Source of the DNA: Candidatus Bipolaricaulota bacterium
GTDB taxonomy: Bacteria; Bipolaricaulota; Bipolaricaulia; Bipolaricaulales; Bipolaricaulaceae
Assembly: GCA_025060555.1 (NCBI GenBank)
Contig: JANXBC010000059.1
Coordinates: 1 to 6,395 of the forward strand
Direction of reading: 5' to 3'
Length of the DNA: 6,395 bases
The notes beneath the pieces were generated by a model, which was not told where the DNA came from, searched no databases, and saw only the letters and a program-made list of their open reading frames with translations. The position numbers were made by a program, and so were the translations under genes. This document shows positions 1-5,109 of the stretch, one piece after another. Position 1 is the stretch's first letter. Each line of letters begins with the position of its first letter.

Positions 1-91
1 ACTTAGGTGTCAAGAACCCCGGGACAAACTTCTCTTTTCCCTTGGCCACCTGTCCGCAGAACGCGGCGCAATCTAGGGCAAACTAGCTAAC

Positions 92-580
92 GTGCTTACT
101 ATCGAGAATGTAGCCACAACGCTGGGGATCACCGAACGAGGTGTGCGTCTCAGGGTTGACCTTCTTTCCGACATTCTTGACGCACATCTGCGTCGAGGGC
201 CGAAGAACCAGTTGTTGTTTGACGACAGCGCGTTGGCCATCCTTAAGCGTTTGGAGGAAGTGCGCCGTGTTGACGGGTTATCTTTGCGTCAAGCAGCGAT
301 GGTCGTGCGAGGAGAAGTCCAAGGACAGGAGACAAAGGGTAGGAGTTTGGTAGCGCCGATGACTACGGCAAACAAGGTTAAGCATGAGAATGGGATAGAC
401 GAAGCAGATTGGCCTGTAAAGAAGTTGATTGAGGAACTGGAGCGAGAGAGGGACTACTGGCGGGAGATGGCGTTAAGGCTTCAGGAGCAGGTGAAGGAGC
501 TGGAGCGGTTGGCCCTTCCTGCGCCGCGCGAAGCGAGGCCATGGTGGGGGCGGCGCCTGTTCCGTTGGCTCTGGGGTTAG
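92..580 (+). CDS. MerR-like DNA-binding protein with coiled coil and Trp-rich C-terminus
   Basis: The 162-residue product starts with a MerR-type winged-helix region. Residues 1-20 (LTIENVATTLGITERGVRLR) form the helix-turn-helix, F43 and D44 fall at the wing, and residues 46-75 (SALAILKRLEEVRR, then GLSLRQAA) form the next helices. A polar linker (about 76-105) leads into a charged coiled coil (about 109-140, rich in EELERERDYW and QEQVKELERL). The protein ends in an amphipathic aromatic tail, PWWGRRLFRWLWG. The family binds DNA, usually as a dimer through the coiled coil. No effector domain or cysteine sensor is visible, so the signal and target are unknown. The start is GTG at 92; only a weak AGGG lies 13-16 bases upstream, so the start is not certain. 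It is the only real plus-strand gene here and stands apart from the minus-strand array. It could also be a plasmid- or phage-type MerR-like protein rather than a classical regulator. Confidence 0.75.
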   Translation: MLTIENVATTLGITERGVRLRVDLLSDILDAHLRRGPKNQLLFDDSALAILKRLEEVRRVDGLSLRQAAMVVRGEVQGQETKGRSLVAPMTTANKVKHENGIDEADWPVKKLIEELERERDYWREMALRLQEQVKELERLALPAPREARPWWGRRLFRWLWG

Positions 581-702
581 CCGAGAGCACGGTTTCCATT
601 CAGCCCCAGCGATGCCTCCTTGGCCGTTTTCGCTGCGCCTTTTTCGTGGCCACTGGGGGGCACCGGGGCGTGCTTTTGCCCTATTATTCCCGGGGGTTGA
701 CT

Positions 703-780
703 TTGGCGGAGATCCGGGTCGGGACTTCTGGCTACTTCTTCCCGGACTGGGTGGGCACAGGGTCGGTGATCTCTGAATGA
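703..780 (+). pseudogene. 5' remnant of a DUF72 (YecE-like) gene
   Basis: Read from TTG at 703, the first 19 codons give LAEIRVGTSGYFFPDWVGT. This matches the conserved start of DUF72/YecE proteins (I-x-V/I-G-T-S-G-[YW]-x-[YF]-x-x-W) from memory of the family. The match stops at about 759, six unrelated codons follow, and a TGA closes the frame at 780. Intact family members are roughly 230-290 residues, so over 90% is missing. A G-rich stretch at 691-696 could be its old ribosome site. The loss point coincides with the start of an antisense transposase remnant, so insertion followed by deletion is the likely cause. The identification rests on a short but characteristic motif. Confidence 0.55.
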
Positions 781-1036
781 CCTCCTTTAACCCAAGGCCC
801 ATCTGCCCTTGGGCCGGTATCTCCAACGCCTCTTCCACTAACCGCTCTATCCCCGACCGGGATGCCTATGGACCCCGAAGGAACCAAGGGTTGAACCAGA
901 CCAACAGGTTGTGCCCCAACTGGGCCCGAAGAGCCAGATCCGCTTGAGCAAAGAACCGCTTCTTGCGCCTCTTCTCTAAGCTTGAGCCGCGCTTGTCCTC
1001 TTTGATCTATACCTTCATCCCGCCCCGTAGGTCGCA
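779..1036 (-). pseudogene. C-terminal remnant of an IS4/IS1380-type DDE transposase
   Basis: On the minus strand the frame through codon 1033-1031 reads DLRGGMKV, stop, IKEDKRGSSLEKRRKKRFF, then AQADLALRAQLGHNLLVWF and NPWFLRGP, stop, then GIERLVEEALEIPAQ. The basic patch followed by Q-L-x-H-N-L-L-V-W is typical of the end of IS4-superfamily transposases. The Y(2)R(3)E(6)K signature is recognisable but damaged: Tyr has become Cys, Arg is kept, the catalytic Glu has become Lys (AAG at 1015-1013), and Lys is kept. Two TAG stops at 1009-1007 and 868-866 confirm decay. The N-terminal two thirds and both insertion-sequence ends are not recognisable. The fragment abuts the truncated DUF72 gene on one side and the helix-hairpin-helix reading frame on the other, so it marks a deletion scar. 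Confidence 0.7.
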
Positions 1037-1040
1037 TACG

Positions 1041-1379
1041 TTAGCGATGTCCTTTGGTGAGGGATGGACCAAAAGCAATGGGGTGGGAGAGGGGGAACCA
1101 CCGCGTCACGAAGCGGTTAAGGGCAGGAAGGTCCCGCCTTCCTACGGCCGCGAGGATTTGTTCCACTTGCCAAGCCCAACGCGGATGGGCCAGAAGATCC
1201 CGTAGTGTAGTATAGCCCGCAAGCTTGAGGCGCGTTTCCGTGGTCTTGCCGATCCCAGTCATTTCTGCCAACGTCAAAAGAACGCCGTCTATGGTGAGCT
1301 CAAGGTGTCTTTCCTTGTTTTTGTAAGTAGCCAAAGCGGTCTCTAATGAGTAATGAGCAAAGTTTGGTGGGGCACCCAT
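1041..1379 (-). CDS. Helix-hairpin-helix protein, probably a 5'-truncated gene
   Basis: The C-terminal two thirds looks like real protein: LLTLAEMTGIGKTTETRLKL followed by AGYTTLRDLLAHPRWAWQVE, ending in RWFPLSHPIAFGPSLTKGHR. The GIGKTTETRLKLAGYTTLRDLL stretch is a helix-hairpin-helix motif, which binds the DNA or RNA backbone and is often an accessory domain at the end of nucleases, helicases or polymerases. No catalytic domain is present. The frame stays open to GTG 1460, but that start would overlap the preceding gene by about 40 bases and translate a perfect inverted repeat. ATG 1379 is offered as a possible start, with a poor ribosome site (GGGAAAG). More likely this is the tail of a larger gene whose front was lost, since it sits directly beside transposase debris. 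The parent family is not identified. Confidence 0.45.
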   Translation of the reverse strand: MGAPPNFAHYSLETALATYKNKERHLELTIDGVLLTLAEMTGIGKTTETRLKLAGYTTLRDLLAHPRWAWQVEQILAAVGRRDLPALNRFVTRWFPLSHPIAFGPSLTKGHR

Positions 1380-1402
1380 GGATGCTTTCCCATGGGTGCC
1401 CC
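1369..1402. repeat. Perfect 13-bp inverted repeat (hairpin)
   Basis: GGGGCACCCATGG (1369-1381) and its exact reverse complement (1390-1402) flank an 8-base loop. The transcript would form a very stable stem on either strand. It lies 18 bases past the stop codon of the minus-strand 142-aa gene, so it could end that operon, but no T-run follows on either strand, so it is not a standard intrinsic terminator. A transcript-end stabiliser or the end of a mobile or palindromic repeat element are alternatives. Confidence 0.7.
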
Positions 1403-1420
1403 TGTTTCTGGTCATATCCA

Positions 1421-1849
1421 TCAGTAACAAAGGACGCGGCGCCCAAACCAGAGTGGCCACGTCGTGGAGGGCGGTTTGGCCGTAGAGAGGTCGGACTGAA
1501 GCATAACGTTGGGGAGAACGAACCCAAAGAAGCCTATGCTATCCAGACCTTTTTCGGCATCGATGTAAAGGGTGACCGGGGCCGCCACGGTGACCATTCT
1601 TCCGGCAACACCGAGGATGGTGTAGCCCAAGGTCGCAAGCTGGGCCAGTTGTTCGGGGGTGGGCTCTTCCACAACGTACCAAAGGATCACGGTTTCTATG
1701 GGGACCTGTCCGGTGGGAGCCAGGACCTGCCAGGTCATCGCTTGTTGTCTAAGCCAATCGGGCACCACGCTTTTCTGTGCAGGCGCAGCTAACCCCAGTC
1801 CAACCCAGGCTCCAACCAATGCCAGCATGAGCAAAGCTGTGGCCTTCAT
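1421..1849 (-). CDS. Secreted stand-alone subtilase-propeptide-like protein
   Basis: The 142-residue product begins with a clear signal peptide (MKATALLMLALVGAWVGLGL, small residues AAPA near 21-24) and is therefore exported. Residues 40-127 align with residues 37-122 of the 587-aa subtilase encoded nearby. WQVLAPTGQ(V/I)P is shared exactly apart from one residue, then EPTPEQLAQLA aligns with PPTPERIAELA, FVLPNV with ALLPSV, and TAKPP with TAKAPP. In the subtilase this region precedes the protease domain and should be its propeptide; here no catalytic domain follows and the protein ends in an unrelated ~15-residue tail. It may be an inhibitor or folding helper for the subtilase, or a truncated duplicate; the intact signal peptide and excellent ribosome site favour expression. 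It is the last gene of a three-gene operon, 6 bases after the anti-sigma-like gene. Confidence 0.75.
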   Translation of the reverse strand: MKATALLMLALVGAWVGLGLAAPAQKSVVPDWLRQQAMTWQVLAPTGQVPIETVILWYVVEEPTPEQLAQLATLGYTILGVAGRMVTVAAPVTLYIDAEKGLDSIGFFGFVLPNVMLQSDLSTAKPPSTTWPLWFGRRVLCY

Positions 1850-1855
1850 AGCGTT

Positions 1856-1865
1856 TCACCTCCTT
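1856..1865 (-). promoter_or_regulatory. Ribosome binding site overlapping the upstream stop codon
   Basis: On the minus strand AAGGAGGTGA, a perfect match to the 16S rRNA tail, lies 6 bases before ATG 1849. Its last three bases are the TGA stop of the anti-sigma-like gene. The arrangement fixes the start of the 142-aa gene and indicates translational coupling. Confidence 0.85.
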
Positions 1866-2497
1866 TTGATGGTGATGGACTCCACAACCTCGGTTGTGGA
1901 GATTGCGTCCAAGGCCTGTTCTTCTCCCATCACCAGGTAACGGCCCATTTCATCCGGACCGTTGACGATCACGATCCCGTGGGTCTGTAATGCCGAACTG
2001 AGCTGGGCCACGGTGATCTCGGGTTTGGGCACAAGGTAAGCGGTCACCCCAGGAGGTTGGGTGAACTCGCTGGGGAGGGAGAACTCGGGCTTGGTGGGAG
2101 AGGGCGTGGGGCTGAGGGTGAACCAAAGGATGACCCCGGCCAAGGCCAAAGCCTGGGCCCCGGCCAAGGCCCATGCCAGATGGCGGTTGGCCCAAAGTTT
2201 CTCCCGCCGCAGGATGGGCTGTGGAACTGCCACACCTTGCCAACGGAGCAACTTTCTGCGGCAGTGTAAGCAGAGGGCGAGATGGGCACGGATTTCCACC
2301 TCGGTCCAGGCTTCGAGCTGCCCGCGATGCATGGCTTGAACCCGTCCTTCCGTCCATACCGTGGGTTGGTGGGGCAGCTTTCCCTGAAGATAGGCGATGA
2401 GGAAAGGCTCCGGAGGATGGGCTTTAGGCCGCTTGGGTTTTTCGGCCACCACGCGGCCTAGCTCCGTCCACGGTCCCAAGGGCTTAGGCTCCCGCAT
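1856..2497 (-). CDS. Membrane anti-sigma-like protein with zinc motif and propeptide-like outer domain
   Basis: Residues 33-85 of 213 resemble a zinc-containing anti-sigma domain: AYLQGKL, then H72-LAL-C76-LH-C79-RRKL, an exact H-x3-C-x2-C motif. A single membrane helix spans about 107-127, followed by a proline-rich linker (130-150, SPTPSPTKPEF). The C-terminal domain (151-213) should lie outside the membrane; its pattern (TAYLVPKPEI, helix AQLSSALQTHG, strands IVIVNG and GRYLVMG, helix EQALDAI, VVESITIKR) resembles the I9-type propeptide fold of subtilases. Family knowledge: such proteins hold an ECF sigma factor at the membrane and release it on a signal. Start ATG 2497 has GAGGAGGG 5 bases upstream (2503-2510) and overlaps the preceding gene by 14 bases, as in sigma/anti-sigma pairs. 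No classical sigma factor is encoded here. The anti-sigma call is good; the outer-domain fold is inferred by eye. Confidence 0.72.
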   Translation of the reverse strand: MREPKPLGPWTELGRVVAEKPKRPKAHPPEPFLIAYLQGKLPHQPTVWTEGRVQAMHRGQLEAWTEVEIRAHLALCLHCRRKLLRWQGVAVPQPILRREKLWANRHLAWALAGAQALALAGVILWFTLSPTPSPTKPEFSLPSEFTQPPGVTAYLVPKPEITVAQLSSALQTHGIVIVNGPDEMGRYLVMGEEQALDAISTTEVVESITIKRR

Positions 2498-2996
2498 GTT
2501 GTCCCTCCTCGGCGAGGGCCATGTATTCCTCCTCTACCATGCGGGCGACGCGGTCCAGGTTCACCGTTTTCCCTAGAAATTGACCGATGAGACGCTCGGG
2601 GAGATAGGTCCCCCGCAGGTCTTCGAGCAGGTCCAGAGCTTCTTCTACAGTGGACACCCTGAAGCGATGGTTTCCGCTGAGGGCCCGTTCCCAGCGCCAG
2701 CGTTTTATGGGGTCCTTTTTCCCGCTGTGGCTGACGTTGTAGAGGATGAGGGCCACCACGTTGTCGGGTTTCCCCGCAGGGGAGTTCTTCATGCGTTGGA
2801 GGGCGCGGCGATAAGCGAGGATCTCCTGGGCCAAGCGTTTAGCTCTTGCCGCGCTGTGCTCGCCCCCGGCGGTGTTCTCGAAATAAGTCCAAGCCCAAAA
2901 CATCACGTCCCTCTCCTCGAACCCTTGGTCATCGCCCACGAGGAGGTGGGCGAGGAAAAGGTCGATCATGGCCCTAGCCAAATTCTCGACCTTCAT
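2484..2996 (-). CDS. Uncharacterised helical protein, possible very divergent sigma-like partner of the anti-sigma protein
   Basis: The product is 170 residues from ATG 2996 (MKVENLARAMIDLF); an upstream in-frame GTG at 3038 would add 14 residues but lies in the T-run of the neighbouring terminator. It is charged and mostly helical, without signal peptide or membrane segment, so it is cytoplasmic. No family is recognised with confidence. The first third (LAHLLVGDDQGFEERDVMFW, then AWTYFEN) has the spacing of sigma-factor region 2, and the end (LPERLIGQFLGKTVNLDRVA) vaguely recalls a region-4 helix-turn-helix. Together with the 14-base overlap with an anti-sigma gene this suggests an ECF-like factor, but the similarity is weak and it could be an unrelated partner. 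There is no Shine-Dalgarno before ATG 2996; a TACAAT box 11 bases upstream suggests a near-leaderless transcript. It is the first gene of the operon. Confidence 0.7.
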   Translation of the reverse strand: MKVENLARAMIDLFLAHLLVGDDQGFEERDVMFWAWTYFENTAGGEHSAARAKRLAQEILAYRRALQRMKNSPAGKPDNVVALILYNVSHSGKKDPIKRWRWERALSGNHRFRVSTVEEALDLLEDLRGTYLPERLIGQFLGKTVNLDRVARMVEEEYMALAEEGQHAGA

Positions 2997-3007
2997 TGTT
3001 CGGGGAA

Positions 3008-3013
3008 ATTGTA
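3008..3013 (-). promoter_or_regulatory. Candidate -10 box of the three-gene operon
   Basis: TACAAT on the minus strand lies 11 bases before ATG 2996 and just downstream of the subtilase terminator, where the operon promoter must be if that terminator is efficient. Transcription would begin within about 5 bases of the start codon. No convincing -35 box is visible at the standard spacing; GGAATC further upstream could be an ECF-type element. Confidence 0.35.
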
Positions 3014-3044
3014 AGCAGGCAGGAGAGGATTCCGACACTCGAAG

Positions 3045-3069
3045 AAAAAGGGGGCCGGGAGGCCCCCTT
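3045..3069 (-). terminator. Intrinsic terminator of the subtilase gene
   Basis: On the minus strand AAGGGGGCC, a TCCC loop, and GGCCCCCTT form a 9-bp GC-rich stem followed directly by a T-run (TTTTTCTT). It begins 22 bases past the subtilase stop codon and separates that gene from the downstream operon. Confidence 0.9.
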
Positions 3070-3091
3070 GGGCGCGTTGGTGCAGAGTTCC

Positions 3092-4855
3092 CTAGCGTAT
3101 CAGGCGATAGGACTCCGCGGCGTTGACCAGCCCCCAGCCCACGAGGTAGTTGTAGCGAACCTTAGGGAGGCAAACGCCATTGCATTCTTGGCCACAGAGA
3201 GTCGTGGCCCCACGCAAGAGGAGGTTCACGAGCTCCTTAGGGGAAAGGGTGGGGTCAGCCTGGCGCAGGAGGGCCGCGATCCCGGCGGCCACGGGTGCCG
3301 CCGCTGACGTTCCCCCAAACGGACGGTCCAACACCCGGGATTGGTAACCCGTGGGAGCCACGAACTCGGGCTTGAGCCGGCCGTCATCGGTCGGCCCTTG
3401 GCTGGAGAAGGGCATGACACACCAGGCCTTCCCTGTCCAGCCCACCGCGCCCACGCTCACCACGTGCTCCGCCGCGGCCACGTTGATCAAGGAACCGTCG
3501 GGAGTGCAGTGCTCAAGGTCGAATTCCCCTCCCATGAGGTACACGCACACGTGGAACTCCACGGGGCGGGTGTAAACACCAGAAATTTGATGATGACCGG
3601 AAACATTGGCCACCTGGATCAAATAGGTTCCGGGAGTGGTCAGTTCTCGATAGATGTACTCCACAGGAGGAACGCCTCCGCGTGCGAACTGGTTTATATC
3701 GCTTATCGCGACCCTGCTGATCCTCCCGGTGGGCGAGCGGTAGTAAATCGCGAGGTCTACATCCTGGACACCTATAATCTCCTCCTGGGTCCAGGGGGCT
3801 TGGGCGTCCTTTTTCACTTGCCAAGGCCAGCCATCCCACTCCAATACCACAAGGAGCTTGGGATTCGGGCCCTCCCAAGGTTTCACCTCTATGGTAAGAG
3901 TGTTGCGATCAGCATCGGATGGGGACTGCGGATCGAAATCGTGGCCGATCACCGCATCCCGGTCGGAATAGACGGCCCGGAACATGCTGCGGTCCGTGGC
4001 GCTGCAGCGGGCCATGTTCCCCACCGCAAAGAAATAGGGCGTCTTAGAGGCTACCAAGGCCGCAGCCTTCGCAAGCTCGCCCTTCCCATCCATATGGTCC
4101 AAGGGGATGGGATAGAAAGTGGAGTCAGAGAGTATGTCCAGCTTGAGCATCCCCCGCTCGATGAGCGCGTATGCGTAAAGCGTCTCCAGCAGTCCAGGAG
4201 CGGAAATCAGGTAGAACTCGGCTTCCGGCGCAATGGCCGCGATGGCCTCCGCACAGGCTTCGCCATGAACGTCTTGCTTGAACCCCTGGACGAGACGGCC
4301 TCTTCTCTGTTCGTCCACCTCCACGCGCAGATAGTGCACGCGGCCTGGGAGCTTCTTTCCAAGGGCCCCGGTGAACCCCACATCGAGCACGCCCACCTTA
4401 ACCCCCTTTCCGGTGAACCCACGGTCGTGAAGGTCATAAACTCCCGTTTCTTTAAACACGTGGGAAGGGTCGACTGCGTAGAAATTCGGGGGGGCCTTGG
4501 CTGTGGCGGAGGTCAGCGTGGGCACGGAAGGCAAAAGCGCGGTCACCCAGGGAAAGGCCTCGCTCTCCGGGGCAAAAGCAGCAAAGGAGGTGATGGATCC
4601 CCGTAATAGCCCCAAGGTCTCGTAGTGGAGGACGAGCTCGATACCCGCAGCGGCTAGCTCGGCAATCCGCTCCGGCGTGGGCGGCTCGGCGAAGATCGCC
4701 ACATATTCCTTTTCCGGGATTTGCCCAGTAGGAGCCAGTACCTGCCACTGCATGATTTCCAAATATTCGGAAAGGGGCAGACGTCCCCCTTGGGGAGCCG
4801 GAAAAGCAAAACCACAAAACACTATGCTCAAAACTAGAATATAAAACGCCCGCAT
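3092..4855 (-). CDS. Secreted subtilisin-like serine protease (S8) with inserted beta domain
   Basis: The 587-residue protein has a signal peptide (MRAFYILVLSIVFCGFAFPA), a propeptide region (about 30-122), and an S8 catalytic domain. The charge-relay residues are Asp158 in GVLDVG, His197 in DVHGEA and Ser517 in GGTSAAAP; Asn280 in FAVGN is the oxyanion residue. Asp is followed by Val instead of Ser/Thr, and His by Gly-Glu instead of the usual Gly-Thr. Between Asn280 and Ser517 lie about 235 residues, far more than a minimal subtilisin. Residues about 318-440 are beta-rich (LLVVLEWDGWPW, DVDLAIYY, TPGTYLIQVANVSG) and resemble a PPC-type sandwich. A Cys cluster (C554, C558, C562) near the end could form disulfides. 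ATG 4855 has AAAGGAGG 4 bases upstream. An intrinsic terminator follows. It should act outside the membrane; substrates are unknown. Confidence 0.93.
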   Translation of the reverse strand: MRAFYILVLSIVFCGFAFPAPQGGRLPLSEYLEIMQWQVLAPTGQIPEKEYVAIFAEPPTPERIAELAAAGIELVLHYETLGLLRGSITSFAAFAPESEAFPWVTALLPSVPTLTSATAKAPPNFYAVDPSHVFKETGVYDLHDRGFTGKGVKVGVLDVGFTGALGKKLPGRVHYLRVEVDEQRRGRLVQGFKQDVHGEACAEAIAAIAPEAEFYLISAPGLLETLYAYALIERGMLKLDILSDSTFYPIPLDHMDGKGELAKAAALVASKTPYFFAVGNMARCSATDRSMFRAVYSDRDAVIGHDFDPQSPSDADRNTLTIEVKPWEGPNPKLLVVLEWDGWPWQVKKDAQAPWTQEEIIGVQDVDLAIYYRSPTGRISRVAISDINQFARGGVPPVEYIYRELTTPGTYLIQVANVSGHHQISGVYTRPVEFHVCVYLMGGEFDLEHCTPDGSLINVAAAEHVVSVGAVGWTGKAWCVMPFSSQGPTDDGRLKPEFVAPTGYQSRVLDRPFGGTSAAAPVAAGIAALLRQADPTLSPKELVNLLLRGATTLCGQECNGVCLPKVRYNYLVGWGLVNAAESYRLIR

Positions 4856-4920
4856 TCTTCCTCCTTTGTATATGTTTTAATTTTCCCCTCTAAAAACTGA
4901 TTCTTTACAAAATTTTCATG
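4856..4920 (-). promoter_or_regulatory. AT-rich leader and ribosome site of the subtilase gene
   Basis: This 65-base spacer is markedly richer in A and T than the flanking genes and ends in AAAGGAGG (4860-4867), four bases before ATG 4855. The AT-richness makes it a likely promoter region, for example TTGTAA as a weak -35, but no -10 at correct spacing is convincing. Confidence 0.45.
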
Positions 4921-5109
4921 TCATGGTGACCACCTCCCCACGAGCTGGTAGGAGGCTTCGACCACATGGGTGTAGATGGGGTTGTTGAGTATGGTGCGTT
5001 GGGCCTGGGTCAGGGCCCACGAAGAGCCAGCCTTGTCGCGAAGGCTCAGCGCCTGAGATAACGTTAGAGACGGCGCCCACCACAGCGCAGACAGATTATC
5101 AGCCACCAT
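4921..5109 (-). pseudogene. Remnant of a CHAT-domain C-terminus
   Basis: The 62-residue frame aligns with the last ~60 residues of the CHAT protein encoded at 5820-6395: NLSALWWAPSL matches VLATLWQANPL, SSWALTQAQRTIL matches SWAQALTLAQRELL, and both end in YQLVGRW. Their final DNA is also alike (4930-4956 against 5826-5852). The His and Cys catalytic motifs are absent, so it cannot be a protease. Its ATG at 5109 overlaps the stop of the 209-aa gene, so translation by coupling is possible, but a decayed copy of a second CHAT gene is the simpler reading. The fragment ends 65 bases before the subtilase gene. Confidence 0.7.
4930..4956 (-). repeat. Direct repeat copy 1: CHAT 3' end
   Basis: This 27-base stretch matches 5826-5852 at 25 of 27 positions. 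It encodes the shared YQLVGRW end of the intact and remnant CHAT genes, and is a homology that could have supported recombination. Confidence 0.8.

Noticed and set aside
779..788. AAAGGAGGTC on the minus strand resembling a ribosome site
   Set aside because: No start codon follows at suitable spacing, and it lies within the transposase remnant frame (LKEV).
791..815. A small GC-rich hairpin (CCCAAGG paired with CCTTGGG)
   Set aside because: It is short, lies inside the transposase remnant, and has no T-run on either side, so there is no support for a terminator.
473..838. A 121-codon minus-strand frame
   Set aside because: Only its first ~20 codons match the transposase remnant. The rest is antisense to the DUF72 fragment and the MerR-like gene and is low-complexity Pro/Arg/Ser.
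732..1037. A 101-codon minus-strand frame beginning at 1037
   Set aside because: It overlaps the transposase remnant in another frame; its product has no transposase-like residues and is Gly/Pro-rich shadow sequence.
1346..1940. Overlapping plus-strand frames across the propeptide-like gene
   Set aside because: They are shadows of the minus-strand secreted gene and the anti-sigma-like gene, which have strong ribosome sites and recognisable domains.
3341..4606. A 421-codon open frame on the plus strand
   Set aside because: It is antisense to the subtilase, whose signal peptide, catalytic motifs and ribosome site are all clear. The plus-strand product has no motif and lacks a good start.
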